This document shows positions 36,101-44,434 of a DNA stretch of 64,000 bases, in pieces. Numbering within the stretch: the stretch's first letter is position 1; every line of letters begins with the position of its first letter. A model generated the notes under the pieces. The model did no database searches and was not told the origin of the DNA. It was given only the letters and a program-made list of their open reading frames with translations. Source of the DNA: Amphiura filiformis (taxonomy: Eukaryota; Echinodermata; Ophiuroidea; Amphilepidida; Amphiuridae); NCBI RefSeq assembly GCF_039555335.1, contig NC_092630.1, forward strand, positions 85,690,148-85,754,147, given 5' to 3'. A program made the position numbers and the translations under genes.

Positions 36101-39100
36101 CTGTAATTTTTTTGCATGGTAGAACTGCTAGCCATCAATTTTTAAATAGCTACACATTCATCAGTATCGCTATTTTCATGCAAAATGATTACATAAAATA
36201 TATAGTGACTTAATACCAGAAGTTTGAATCACAACCTACATTGGGCTATTCCAGATGAAACCCTATGGAAGACATGACCTTAATCTCCCACACAAGGAGT
36301 GTGAATTACAAATGGGGTTACATGAATGGGTGACTCCATTTGAAATCTACATCCCAAGAGTGGGAGATTAAGGTCATGTCTTCCATTGGGGATGTACATG
36401 TATATGGGTTTCAACTGGATAACCTGTTGTATCAAATTTATAGGCTTGGTAATTCACCAGGCCATCAAAGAATGTATATAGTTAATGATACAGAAATACT
36501 TGAATTGCAACATGTATACTATGCATTGATGACAGTTTGCTGCACATCATGCTTGAGTCACATTTTGTAATGTGAAACAAGATGCTTCAAATGCTAGCTA
36601 AGGTCAATGCTGGACCAAGATAAGCTGCTGGTCTTGTAAAGATGGAACACAAGATAAGAAGTCTTTTGTTACATACCACTATCCTCTTTACGTATTGTTG
36701 AACAGAATTCCTTCAGTGGCTCTTGGGCAAAGCGCTTCTTCCAATACTCAATGTACCTGAATAGAAAAAAAGATATCAAACACATATAAATGTTAATAAT
36801 CAATAAAAAGTAGGTGGTTCTATTTCTTCCTTACATGGAGGCCTATCACCAAAAGAAATTAATTCCAAATTCTGAGTAAATAGCTCCAATGGATATGTGC
36901 ATTGCAATAGCCCATAGAATGGTACAGGTATACGGTATACCACCACAGGGTGATTATAAAGCTTTCATACATACATGATATGTAACGGCGCGCGTGATTG
37001 GTCGAGAGCCGGGCATAAACAGCGTTTATGCCCGGTGGCCCGGATGTGCGATCACGGGGTAGGGAAAACGAAGGAAATTTACGGTTTTTAATGATGTTAC
37101 TTGTCATTTTTTGTTATTATTTTGATGAAATAAGAATCACAAAATGTTCTGGTATGTGGTATGTATGAACGGGTTAATTCATATATTTTCATGACTAAAC
37201 GGTTGTTTATGCCCTCGGGCATAAACAACCGTTTAGTCATGAAAATATATGAATGAACCCCTAAATCATTATTTTGTAGGAAACTTAGCTCAGGCCAACT
37301 TTGATGGTGATCAAAATAATTGTATGAGCTTTCTTCAGGTGTCAAAATCTCACTTTTGATGGGACTGCCATTCAGGACATCTACCTTAACCTGACAATAA
37401 TTTAAGCATATGAACGACTGTACACTACAAACAGGTGGAATTCAAATTGGTAGGTTCTTTTTTGTTTTGTTTTAAACATGCAAGTTTGAATCCCCAATTA
37501 ACTCACTTTCATGTTCATCTGAACAATATGCAAACAAAACAAACAGACAAAAAAATCGAATTCAAGCAAACAAATGCACTTACTCTCTAAAATTGCAAAT
37601 GAGATTTACATCAGCAATTATCAGTTTATGTTCAATCTGGATATGTTTTAATATTTCTTCCTTTCCCTGTGACAGATCTAAATTGAGTGAGCATAACATG
37701 CAACCAACACAGTCAGAATCTTCATTGGGGATTTGCTGATTGGCTTTCTCTTCTGGAAATGCTAGAACTTCCAAAATGCTGTCATGTTTGGTTGTGCCAT
37801 GTGCCTGAGGAGCTGTGATGGAAAACATTAAAATTCATAATGATATTAGTAACAATTAAAGCCATAATGTACGATCTTATAATATGAAATTGGTTAATTT
37901 TTTTCAAACCTGATTTTTTTGCATTTGTGTAATGTTTACACATGTCACAACTTGCACCTAAATGGAATCGGCCAAATTTGTTGTCTTTGTAGGTCAACAG
38001 AGCAAAGTTCGACATATTATCATAATTTAAAAATTATGATAATATGTCCTCCCATAGAACTGCATGGTAAATGACCAAAATAACCAGTGGGGTTTCTTTC
38101 ACTTGTTGGGAAACTTGGCATATACATGTGTACTTGTATAAGCATTTACAAAAACTCAATGTGACATTAAATTTACCACATTCCCACATTTCATCTACCA
38201 AATTTTTGCATGAATGCTACCAATTTGGTTTAAGGTTAATTTTAGTAAGAGCGGGCCTTTCATAATTCTTAATTATAATTATACATGTAGTTTGCACACA
38301 ATTTTTTTTATCAACATTGGTTAAAACTTTTTGACCCCCCCATAATGCCCAATCCCGCTACCAAAGTACATGTATTTATGAACACTCCCTTAGGGGCTGT
38401 GCAATAATTATGGGGCCCCCCCCCCCCCCCGGAGGTAAACTTTCAAACACCTCGCCAATAATCGCTTGCCCCCTCCTCTCGGCCCACCAAAAATCGCTTG
38501 CTCCCCCCCCCCTCTCGGACCGCCAAAAATTTTTTCCCCCCCCCCCTTGCACATGCCAAATTTTTGGGATCCCAATTTGCAACTCTTATTATGGTCTATA
38601 TGTTGTGAGCGCAGCGAGCAGGAAAATTTGCATATTTAAGCGTTTCGGTACGGTTTTCCTAAGCCTTTTTTAGAGAGTTTAATTTTAAAAGGCACCCCAA
38701 GAATATGTGCCAAAATCACTTGCCCCCCCCTTTCGACTTGCCAAAAATTTCTTGCCCCCCCAATTTTACCTCCCCCAGCCTAAAGGGCTCATAATTATTG
38801 CACAGCCCCTTAAAATCCCAGGTGTCTCAAGCGACATAAATATTTCCATAAATAAGCTTTATCAGCTAGCAGCTTATAATTTATCATAGCCAATTCAGTC
38901 CCAAAGAAATACAGATTAATGTCAGCAATTGAATTTTGCATAAGGACTGAGTCCCGGACTGATTACGCAGTCTAGCAATATGGGGATGGCAATCACTCAG
39001 ACTGTGACTACATGGATCGAATCCATGGGTTCCTACAGTCACCCATGGAAAACAGGGTACTGAAAACCAGTACACAATGTTCATATGGGCCATGAGTTAG

Positions 39101-41517
39101 TTTGTTTACATTGCAGTAATTCCTTCAGAATAGTCAATACAGATTCCAAACAGATAAAACTTACCTCACATCAGTTTTAGTTGCCCTTAATAACTCCAAA
39201 TTGACATGACATTGATTTCTATTTGCTCAATTTCATACCAAAATCAAGGAAAACATGGTTTTGTTATTGCAAAATAACATGGAAATCATGCAGGGTTATA
39301 TCTGGTCACTCCACTAGGCCACTTGAAGTAATCAATATTGGCACTTATTGGCGTGACTCTGCCCATAGTAGTAGTAGTAGTAGTATGGAGTTCCCGCCTC
39401 TTCTTTCAGGCGCACCGCTTAAACAGCGTGAATATGAATAAAACAACAAACTATTATTTTATATATAAAGTCAAATAACAGTCAAAATAGATACAATACT
39501 GAAGACTGGAGCACAAGACCAGCATGAAGTTTAGCGGAGCTCAACAGTTTATACAATACAGCAAAAAAAATAATAGGCAATGATTCGGATGAACTTATGA
39601 AGTGGAGCTAAGTTCACAGCTCGGTACACCCGCACAAATCCGAGTTACGTAATACACCATCACAGTCCACACATGAAGAACACTTGAAACAGAAAAATTA
39701 TTATGTACAGTCAATGATGATAGCAATGGCAAAAAGTAGACTAGAGAAGTTCCTTTCCACAGGCCGTGCGATGAATACGCCAATGCTGGGCCTGGCATTC
39801 CCTGCTACAATACATAGCCACACCGCACCTGGTGCATTTCTTTAACTTTCCAGGCACGTCCGATTCAAATGCTAAACAGTCCAGATTAAAACAATGGGGT
39901 TCAATCTGGGGTTCAATCGGTGTAATTAGCAAATCATTGGTTAAAGTCAAGTTTTCCAACTGGTCTTTGGCGTTTCCCCAAAGTTTAGTTGGTTTGTTAT
40001 CAACATGGGATGATGCCCGGGGTGTGTTAACTTTCCGTGGCACTTTTTCCTTTCCAGACTGAGGGGGTGGGGAAGGACCTTTCGAGACTTTTTCCTCCCG
40101 TTGTTTGGCCCTCCAAATCACAAGCCTCGCCTTGTCACGCTTCCTTGTTGATGGAGATTTCTTCTTTTTCCTTTTCTTTACCGGGCAATGGCCAGTACCA
40201 AGGCTATTTCCGACAACATTATCCACGGCAGGCGACGGATCACTTGAAGTGGTGTACTCGGCTGTGGCGTTGTTGTGGTTTTAGCCGCTCAATGCTAATG
40301 GCGGGATTTGAATTTTGTCCACACAACATCTAAGAATATTTTCCCGTTGGTTTGTTTAATTGTCCATACAGGCTGGTCCAATTGTTCAAGGTGTAATGTC
40401 TCCAACACGGTGGCTAGCTGCTTGCCAAGTCCAAGGAATATTGGTGAAGAAGAATCCATATTATCCCTGGTTTGGTTAGCAGAAATACAAGACCGTGTGC
40501 TCACGCCGCCATTTTCTCACCAGTTGTAAGGCTGATGTGTTGTAAACTTGATTGCGTAACATTAAGATTTCCAATTGATGTCCTTTGTAATTGTATTTGA
40601 GTTTTCAATTATGGGAGTACTTCTGTCATTGATGTAAACATTGACAAAAAATGTCAACAAAACATGCTACTGCACAACTCTATGCCTGTGTGTGTGTGTC
40701 TGAGGGCCGATCTGAGGGCTGATGACACACATTCGATGGGTGTAGACTGTGACATGGTGATGTGACATAGTCACGATTATCGCACTTTCAGTTTGCCACG
40801 CGTTTGAACGGGAATTGGATTGCGTACTTTTTCGATGTCTAGTGAGCAAATTTTTCAATATTTTGAGAAAATGATGTCAAATTTTCTATTCTGTATTGTT
40901 TGGTAATAATGTCTTTTGCCAATAGTATGTTTAAAGTTGTAATTTTGTGTTTTTGATCGCAAAGATCGGATATTTTCGTTCGATTCAATTCTGAACCCTT
41001 ACGCAAGGGTGCCGATTTCGCAGAACTTTGACGATAATTTTGCCTTTTGGACACTAAAATGCTTTCGATCCTTAATTTTGTTTCAACCGAGTCTTAAATT
41101 AGCAAGCACAATAAGGTTGGTACCACTTTTATATACATTGATGAAATTTTAAAGATTTTTTTTTTTTTTCTAACCGGCGCAAATCGTTAAGTGTGTATTT
41201 CCCATTGACATCCAAAATGGCGTAAGCCAGTCCTCAATATACATAGGTACGGCGTATATAGGACTGGCAAGCGAGTCTAATGTGACATGACTCTCACTAA
41301 CCTTTGTAAGACTAGCCAGGCTTAAGCCAGTTTTACAAACGAAAGCGATTGACACTTATGTGTCCATAAAAATTCAATGCTTATCTTAATCAAACTCATT
41401 TGATACATAATTACATGTTTTTTCGGTTCATTAAATAAAGAACGCTACACATGAACCGTAAATCATTGATTCCCCATTTGTTTTGAAGTCAAAATATTAC
41501 TCACAGGAGGCTGCCAT
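27003..41517 (-). CDS. znf277: Zinc finger protein 277 orthologue
   Basis: Nine GT-AG exons sum to 1317 nt, 438 aa (human about 450): 41517-41505, 37812-37584, 36756-36677, 35779-35534, 34129-34084, 32845-32636, 30286-30147, 28281-28107 and 27180-27003. Five C2H2 fingers: C42/C45/H61/H66, C157/C160/H174/H179, C208/C211/H224/H230, C291/C294/H307/H312 and C344/C347/H360/H366. ZNF277 hallmarks are YIEYWKKRF (82-90), NPKN.YDRFYVINYLELG (finger 3 to 4), GLNFY.QVKLVNYIRR (322-337) and FFPTYEND (382-389). The tail is acidic. The start begins MAAS, as in human. In mammals ZNF277 is a nuclear/nucleolar protein linked to BMI1 and to uS5 (RPS2); the role here is inferred from orthology. Oddity: a tandem array of exon 7 acceptors in intron 6. 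Confidence 0.97.
27181..28106 (-). other. znf277 intron 8
   Basis: 926 bp with a poly-G tract at 27361-27370 (plus strand). No other feature seen. Confidence 0.85.
28107..28281 (-). CDS. znf277: znf277 exon 8
   Basis: Codes residues 322-379: the conserved NFY.QVKLVNYIRR segment and finger 5. Donor CA|GTAAGT; acceptor CTTGACAG. Confidence 0.96.
28765..28815 (-). ncRNA. Candidate degenerate hammerhead ribozyme 3' of the PLE endonuclease
   Basis: On the minus strand CTGACGA (28804-28798) is followed by a TGC-AGG-GCA stem-loop, then GAAAC (28786-28782) and a CACA-GTGT-TGTG stem-loop. This is the order of a hammerhead catalytic core. PLEs are known to carry hammerheads in their terminal repeats. 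The cleavage-side bases do not match the GUH consensus and stem I is weak, so it may be inactive. Confidence 0.35.
28827..29309 (-). pseudogene. Penelope-like element GIY-YIG endonuclease domain
   Basis: A 160-codon open frame. Near the start is a cysteine motif, CNCRKKDSCPLKGKC, then the nuclease core: VVYKATV and EYIGLTG (the GIY and YIG equivalents), FKERYNNH with the catalytic arginine, and CNLCLEEKF with the catalytic glutamate. It ends with LLNRRSELISKCRHGNRPAS, the usual PLE C-terminus. This domain would nick the target for priming. It lies in an intron on the same strand as znf277 and is not part of that gene. This stretch is open, but the upstream part of the element is frameshifted, so the copy is dead. 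Confidence 0.93.
29310..29700 (-). pseudogene. PLE RT-endonuclease linker remnant
   Basis: The minus-strand translation, over broken frames, contains SSNEEIFNAAADKYNNAL, KVIWFNPPYSMNVKTNVG and MKVSYCCMPNM-like segments. WFNPP and SY.CMPN are characteristic of the stretch between reverse transcriptase and GIY-YIG in PLEs. The long plus-strand frame at 29278-29709 is its shadow. Confidence 0.8.
30147..30286 (-). CDS. znf277: znf277 exon 7 (true copy)
   Basis: Codes residues 275-321, EWQDWEEDE followed by finger 4 (C291, C294, H307, H312). Acceptor GTGTTACAG; donor GAAG|GTTAGT. It is the last and only complete member of an 81-bp-period array: its first ~60 nt and its acceptor are repeated upstream about 22 times. 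Confidence 0.96.
30287..32105 (-). repeat. Tandem array of partial exon 7 plus acceptor in znf277 intron 6
   Basis: About 22 units of mostly 79-84 bp. On the minus strand each reads acceptor (GTGTTACAG), TGAATGGCAGGACTGGGAGG, AGGATGAGAC with or without ATC or GTC, AGGTGCCAGTGCTGTGTGC, TTATTCTGTTCT, GTGTGTTTT and then the next acceptor. The pyrimidine-rich stretch before each acceptor comes from the preceding unit's own exon sequence. Units keep the CLFC half of finger 4 but lack the histidine half. The 79- and 82-nt unit lengths are 1 modulo 3, so read-through from one unit meets TGA at the next acceptor. Confidence 0.95.
32165..32385 (-). mobile_element. tRNA-derived SINE in znf277 intron 6
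   Basis: On the minus strand a box A-like TTAGCACAATTGGTAAGG (about 32364-32347) is followed by a box B-like AGTTTGAGTCCC (about 32332-32321). A body with TTCCTCTGGACAAGGAACTT and CCAGTACGAAACACGGAGAG runs towards 32165. Spacing and order fit an RNA polymerase III promoter of a tRNA-derived SINE. A tail was not clearly located. Confidence 0.65.
32386..32635 (-). other. Rest of znf277 intron 6
   Basis: No feature recognised. Confidence 0.5.
32636..32845 (-). CDS. znf277: znf277 exon 6
   Basis: Codes residues 205-274: finger 3 (KCLFCERTF...H..KKSH) and the highly conserved NPKN.LYDRFYVINYLELG. Acceptor TTTTCAG; donor GA|GTAAGA. Confidence 0.97.
32846..34083 (-). other. znf277 intron 5
   Basis: 1238 bp, AT-rich, nothing recognised. 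Confidence 0.8.
34084..34129 (-). CDS. znf277: znf277 exon 5 (46-nt small exon)
   Basis: Codes residues 190-204, VFTKEFLDIIEEVLN, matching the short linker before finger 3 in ZNF277. Acceptor ACTTTTCAG; donor AG|GTAAGT. Phases fit both neighbours. Confidence 0.92.
34545..35190 (+). pseudogene. CR1/Jockey-type LINE 3' end with (TAAA)n tail
   Basis: The translation contains LPLSSRRELSDLGFFHRCKL and then FNCIVPLWNQLP and SSFKYQALDFL, the final segment of CR1-like reverse transcriptase ORFs. It ends in an AATAAATAAATAAATAAA microsatellite (35166-35188), the usual tail of such elements. Inserted in znf277 intron 4 in antisense orientation; 5'-truncated. The 34643-34945 part is open. Confidence 0.85.
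35534..35779 (-). CDS. znf277: znf277 exon 4
   Basis: Codes residues 108-189: FLLSDAL.ED..IREYLQ..RLQ and finger 2 (SCLFC...DHMAFDH). Acceptor CACCCCAG; donor CTAG|GTGAGT. Confidence 0.97.
35871..36096. repeat. ~15-bp minisatellite in znf277 intron 3
   Basis: Variants of GTGGGATTGGACCAA / GTGGGACATGGCCCTA repeated about 15 times. Open frames on both strands, one of them Pro-rich, are repeat artefacts. Confidence 0.9.
36243..36425. mobile_element. Short palindromic MITE in znf277 intron 3
   Basis: ATGGAAGACATGACCTTAAT followed by CTCCCAC on the left pairs with its reverse complement at about 36360-36387. Outer GATGAAACCC and GGGTTTCAAC also pair. No coding. Confidence 0.75.
36677..36756 (-). 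CDS. znf277: znf277 exon 3
   Basis: Codes residues 81-107, including YIEYWKKRFAQEPLKEFCS, a conserved ZNF277 segment after finger 1. Acceptor TATTCAG; donor GTG|GTATGT. Confidence 0.96.
36988..37260. repeat. Two nested hairpins in znf277 intron 2
   Basis: Arms 37171-37214 and 37217-37260 are 44 bp each with one mismatch and a 2-nt centre, the core being GGTTGTTTATGCCC-TC-GGGCATAAACAACC. A smaller palindrome, CCGGGCATAAAC-AGC-GTTTATGCCCGG, lies at about 37012-37036. Both use the same GGGCATAAAC word, so they are probably the ends or halves of one foldback element. Confidence 0.85.
37584..37812 (-). CDS. znf277: znf277 exon 2
   Basis: Codes residues 5-80: SILEVLAFPEE, then finger 1 (C42, C45, H61, H66) and KLIIADVNLI. 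Acceptor CATCACAG; donor AGA GA|GTAAGT. Confidence 0.95.
37855..38115 (-). repeat. Dispersed repeat R1, copy 3 (uninterrupted)
   Basis: Reverse-complement match to the copies at 11740 and 22060. It keeps the segment where the copy at 22060 carries the palindromic MITE, so it serves as the empty-site reference. Confidence 0.8.
38393..38809. mobile_element. MITE with GGGGCTGTGCAATAATTATG ends
   Basis: The left end GGGGCTGTGCAATAATTATG matches the reverse complement of the right end (CATAATTATTGCACAGCCCC, apart from one base). TTA lies outside both ends. The interior is rich in C runs. In znf277 intron 1. Confidence 0.85.
38950..39035 (+). mobile_element. tRNA-like sequence, probable SINE head
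   Basis: A box A-like TAGCAATATGGGGATGGC (38973-38990) and a box B GGATCGAATCC (39015-39025) occur in tRNA-like spacing, and the T-arm CATGG-ATCGAAT-CCATG folds perfectly. The acceptor arms do not pair, so it is not a functional tRNA. Confidence 0.4.
39036..39740. other. znf277 intron 1 segment / 3' flank of the MYND frame
   Basis: Contains an (AGT)n microsatellite at 39366-39384. No other feature seen. Confidence 0.5.
39741..40226 (-). pseudogene. Retroelement gag-like protein with C-terminal MYND zinc finger
   Basis: A 161-codon frame (open upstream to about 40280). Its N-terminal third has the basic block KKRKKKKSPSTRKRDKARL, the same KSPS...R.R motif as the LTR element gag at 3587-4399. 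The C-terminus is a complete MYND finger: C..C in LKKCTRCGVAMYCSREC, then QAQHWRIHRTAC (eight Cys/His ligands including the upstream CFNLDC). MYND fingers usually bind proline-rich peptides. It is separated by stops and a frame change from the gag-like frame at 40295-40504, and both follow an LTR-type primer site. It lies in znf277 intron 1 on the same strand. Confidence 0.7.
40295..40504 (-). pseudogene. N-terminal gag-like frame preceding the MYND frame
   Basis: A 69-codon frame; the second Met (MDSSSPIFLGLGKQL) is the more likely start. VWTIKQTNGKIFLDVVW resembles N-terminal segments placed before KSPS-type basic blocks in gag-like proteins; this is an impression, not a database result. 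It ends in a stop about 70 bp before the MYND frame. Confidence 0.5.
40508..40524 (-). other. Primer-binding-like site next to an LTR-type end
   Basis: On the minus strand ...CTTACA is followed by ACTGGTGAGAAAATGGC, the same arrangement as at 4458 in the LTR element. The putative LTR would run rightward from 40525 (TGTAAG), but no second copy is in the window. Confidence 0.45.
40525..41504. other. znf277 intron 1, near-promoter part
   Basis: Possibly a solo LTR at its left end; otherwise nothing recognised apart from a short GT repeat near 40690. Confidence 0.4.
41505..41517 (-). CDS. znf277: znf277 exon 1 (13 coding nt)
   Basis: ATGGCAGCCTCCT then a strong donor GTGAGTAA. It gives MAAS plus one base, exactly the phase needed by exon 2, and MAAS is also how human ZNF277 starts. 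Confidence 0.85.
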
Positions 41518-41971
41518 TTTGTTTTCTGCACATCCTTAGTCAAAAACTTGTAACTTAGGGCTAATTTTAATTTAAAATAAATTAATAATTTTTGGCCCAT
41601 AATATCAAAAAATTACAATTTAAGTAATCAAATTATTATTTTTTAAGTGTAATAAGTTGAATTAATTCATTAGGAAATATACTACTGAAAAAAATGCTTT
41701 ATATCCAACTAAGGATATCCTGTCATCCATGTCAATCAAAGGTCAAACTTATTGGCTGGTTTTCAAGTTAAAATTTCTGATGTGAAAAATATCCGTACGA
41801 ATGAAACTCCGTGAACATATTTATTTGTGTACGGAAAAGGGAACACGGAACTGATCATCAGTGCAGTGCATGTGAACTTGGGTCGTGGATATTAGTGTTG
41901 ATTCATTTCTGTCAAGTTTACTTCCGTCTAGCATTGAATAGGCAAGACAAATGGCGAAACCCTAATTAAAG
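41518..41971. promoter_or_regulatory. Presumed bidirectional promoter of znf277 and DOCK
   Basis: 454 bp separate the two start codons. AAAATGGC (minus strand, at the znf277 ATG) and AAATGGCG (41949-41956) resemble YY1 sites, which often overlap start regions. No TATA box is obvious. Bidirectional use is inferred from gene arrangement. Confidence 0.55.
41951..41965 (+). other. Four-codon upstream ORF in the DOCK leader
   Basis: ATG GCG AAA CCC TAA ends 6 nt before the proposed DOCK start codon. If in the transcript it could reduce initiation at the main start. Confidence 0.4.
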
Positions 41972-42008
41972 ATGTGGACTCAAACTACAGATATAAAGCA
42001 AGGAGTCG
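41972..42008 (+). CDS. dock4: First coding exon of a DOCK3/DOCK4-like guanine nucleotide exchange factor
   Basis: ATG followed by WTQTTDIKQGV and one base, then the donor GTAAGC. DOCK3/DOCK4 begin MW.PTE..KYGVV, so MWT.T...K.GV(V) matches at the family's invariant positions. An exon break after this short N-terminus, ahead of the SH3 domain, would agree with the family's gene structure as I remember it. The head-to-head position with znf277 matches human 7q31, where DOCK4 and ZNF277 are divergent neighbours. DOCK3/4 activate Rac/Rap through the DHR2 domain with ELMO partners. No SH3 exon was found in the rest of the window. The call rests on 12 residues plus synteny. Confidence 0.6.
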
Positions 42009-42830
42009 GTAAGCTTACATTCATTTTTTACTCTTCGCATCCCCGGCATGGTGGAAATATCGTGAAGCTGTTGCCGTGAAAACTACCCCTCCCACCTATA
42101 CTTTTTAGTAGCAGCATGCCATGGACATGGTTATTGTTTGTAAACAGGAAGTCCTATTATTTATTACATGAATATCACTTGTCAAATCAGTAGTATGTGG
42201 TGCATTATACAGAATACAGTCTGACAGTGCAGTGCAGAATATGTATGTCAGTGTCATGACTGTCGTCAGTATATAGGTAACCTAGTCCTAGGCAAACCTT
42301 AGTTAACACATTTACTAGTCAGCGAATTCGCCGAGACCGGGGCCCCAACACAATGCATATTTACATAGAAATTTGAATTTTTTTCGAGAATAGGTGGGTG
42401 AAGGAAACCTACATAAATATGTTTTCTATACTTCACTTGACCCAAATATATGATTTTTTATGGTGATAATCAAGTCGCACATGGAATTTTAGAGGGATTT
42501 TGATAGCAGTTCCATTAAAAAAGCTGCCATCGCCATGAGACTAAGATCTAGAAACACCCCGAAATGCCGTTTTGGGGAATTTTGCTAGCTGAATCTTTTG
42601 ATGAAAGTCAATCTTTGACAAGATGTAACTTTGCTACGGAAAGTGCTATGAAAAAAAAGGTTTTCAGTTTTGGCTTAGTTTACTCAAGGGCTTTAATTTG
42701 ATATATAAAACGATGCAATTTGATGGCAAATTTGAATTCACCTAGGATACCTACAGTATATCATTCATGCATTCATGCATGATTCACTATATTTGTACAT
42801 AAAAATGAGCTAAATGAACACGACTGTAAT
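42009..42830 (+). other. Start of the presumed DOCK intron 1
   Basis: No repeat or exon recognised. Confidence 0.4.
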
Positions 42831-43500
42831 ATCTGAACTTAACTTTGACTTTGAAGATATACTTCACACCGCTTCCCAAGAAGCCAAGAGCGAAGGGATG
42901 TGAGGGCGCGGGTGGTTGTTTACTTGCAGCGTTGTTGTGTCTTTCTTAGTGGCTTGTTACTTGGTCTTTGAAGGTTTCTGTTGTAGTTAAGTTGACTAGT
43001 TGTTCTGGTAAAGTTTCCACTCGCTGATGGTCTTGGGAATGAATGACTCCTTGTAGCAACTCTTGGTGGCTTGTGGTCTGATGAATGCCTTAGTGTTATT
43101 TCTGCGAGTGTGGCGGGCTACTGGAGTGACAAATGTTTGTATGGCAACCTGACCGGTGATTATTTTCTGCATCGGTGTAAGGCGATTTGCCTGGCGACGT
43201 AGTTGTAGCATGTCCCATTGTAGGTTGACCAACTTTTTTGACACAATACTATATCTTTTGTAGTCCCTACAACATACAAGCAAACCTTGCTGCCTTACGC
43301 TGTACTGACTCCAACTTTCAAGTATGAGTTCTTTTATTGCTGGGTCCCAAACAGTACTACAGTACTACAAGGTGTGGGCGCACTAATGATTTATAAGCAG
43401 TGGCATTATTAATTAAGCTCTGTCGTGCACGGGTGTAAGATCCTGCGGATCACACCCAGAACTTTGTTGGCTTTTGAGATGGTGTGGTTTATTTGAGTAA

Positions 43501-43926
43501 TTTGGGTAATCACCAAGGACATGGAAAACAAAATCAATGCCTTTGCAACATCTGCTACAGAGTCATGTTAAACATCAAGCGTGTGGATCGGATTCCAAAT
43601 GAAACCATCTACAATCTGACCAACACCACGTACCACTCCACTGGTTGCCAGAGTCAAGATTCATCAACTCAAATTTCTCGGCCATATACTGCGTCTTGAA
43701 GACGACGAGCCTGTGAAAGAATATGCCCTTATATTCCACCACATGGGAAGAGGAAACCGGGAGGACCGCGCACACTGTACTTACAGTATGTCCAGCACCT
43801 CCAGGGAGATACTGAAGGGATGTTGCAGCCAAACAAAATTGTTTCGCTTGCCCAAGATCGCAATAGTTGGAGAAAGCTTGTAGTCACCTGCTCCGCAGCC
43901 GACTGATGATGATGATGATGATGATG
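43501..43926 (+). mobile_element. LINE-B copy 2, 5'-truncated, inserted in LINE-A
   Basis: Carries the same RT end as 8491-9115 (CYRVMLNIKRVDRIPNETIY), then GKRKPGRPRTLYLQ and WRKLVVTCSAAD, and a (TGA)n tail at 43904-43926. It is flanked on both sides by TGGTTTATTTGAGTA (about 43486-43500 and 43927-43941), a 15-bp target-site duplication typical of LINE insertion. Confidence 0.9.
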
Positions 43927-44075
43927 ATGGTTTATTTGAGTACCGGACTACCGGTATCCCATTTCAGTCTTTATTTATGTGAATTCCTAAGTACGAGTGT
44001 GAGTCTGTTTCTTGGAGTATGGACTGGCCTAATTTGTATTTTTTATGAGTGGATTTTTTCCTGGAGTGGGTAAGC

Positions 44076-44434
44076 TTAAGGGGGTACTAAACCCCTGCCC
44101 AATTTTGTGTCTATTTTTGCATTTTTCTCAATAATTATAGTGCATTGGTGACAAGTAAGATGTATATTATAGGGACAAGGACTACAACTACTGCACTGGA
44201 AATTTTATTTCAGCACAGACAACAGTTGTGAAGTTACAGTCAAAAATGAGGGAAAACCAATATTTGTTCAATAAACCAATTTAACTACTTGCCTTGAGTT
44301 GCTGAATTTTCAGTGCAGTAGTTGTAGTCCTTGCCCCTATAATACATATCTTACTTTCCACCAATGTGCTATAATTTTTGAGAAAAATGCAAAAATAGGC
44401 ACAAAATTGGCCAGGGGTGTAGTGCCCCCCTTAA
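44076..44434. mobile_element. TTAA-flanked MITE, copy 1
   Basis: The element 44080-44430 starts GGGGGTACTAAACCCCTG, and its right end on the other strand reads GGGGGGCACTACACCCCTG. TTAA lies on both sides; TTAA duplication is the mark of piggyBac-type transposition. Copy 2 is at 46824-47170. It splits LINE-A between FNADALH and the following LTHSRKK segment. Confidence 0.88.

Noticed and set aside
38950-39035. Functional tRNA gene
   Set aside because: T-arm and promoter boxes are present but the acceptor stem does not pair.
40500-40520. ATGGCGGCG followed by GTGAGC as an alternative first exon of znf277
   Set aside because: The phase does not join exon 2 in frame, and the site fits an LTR/primer-binding arrangement; the 41505-41517 exon fits phase and N-terminus.
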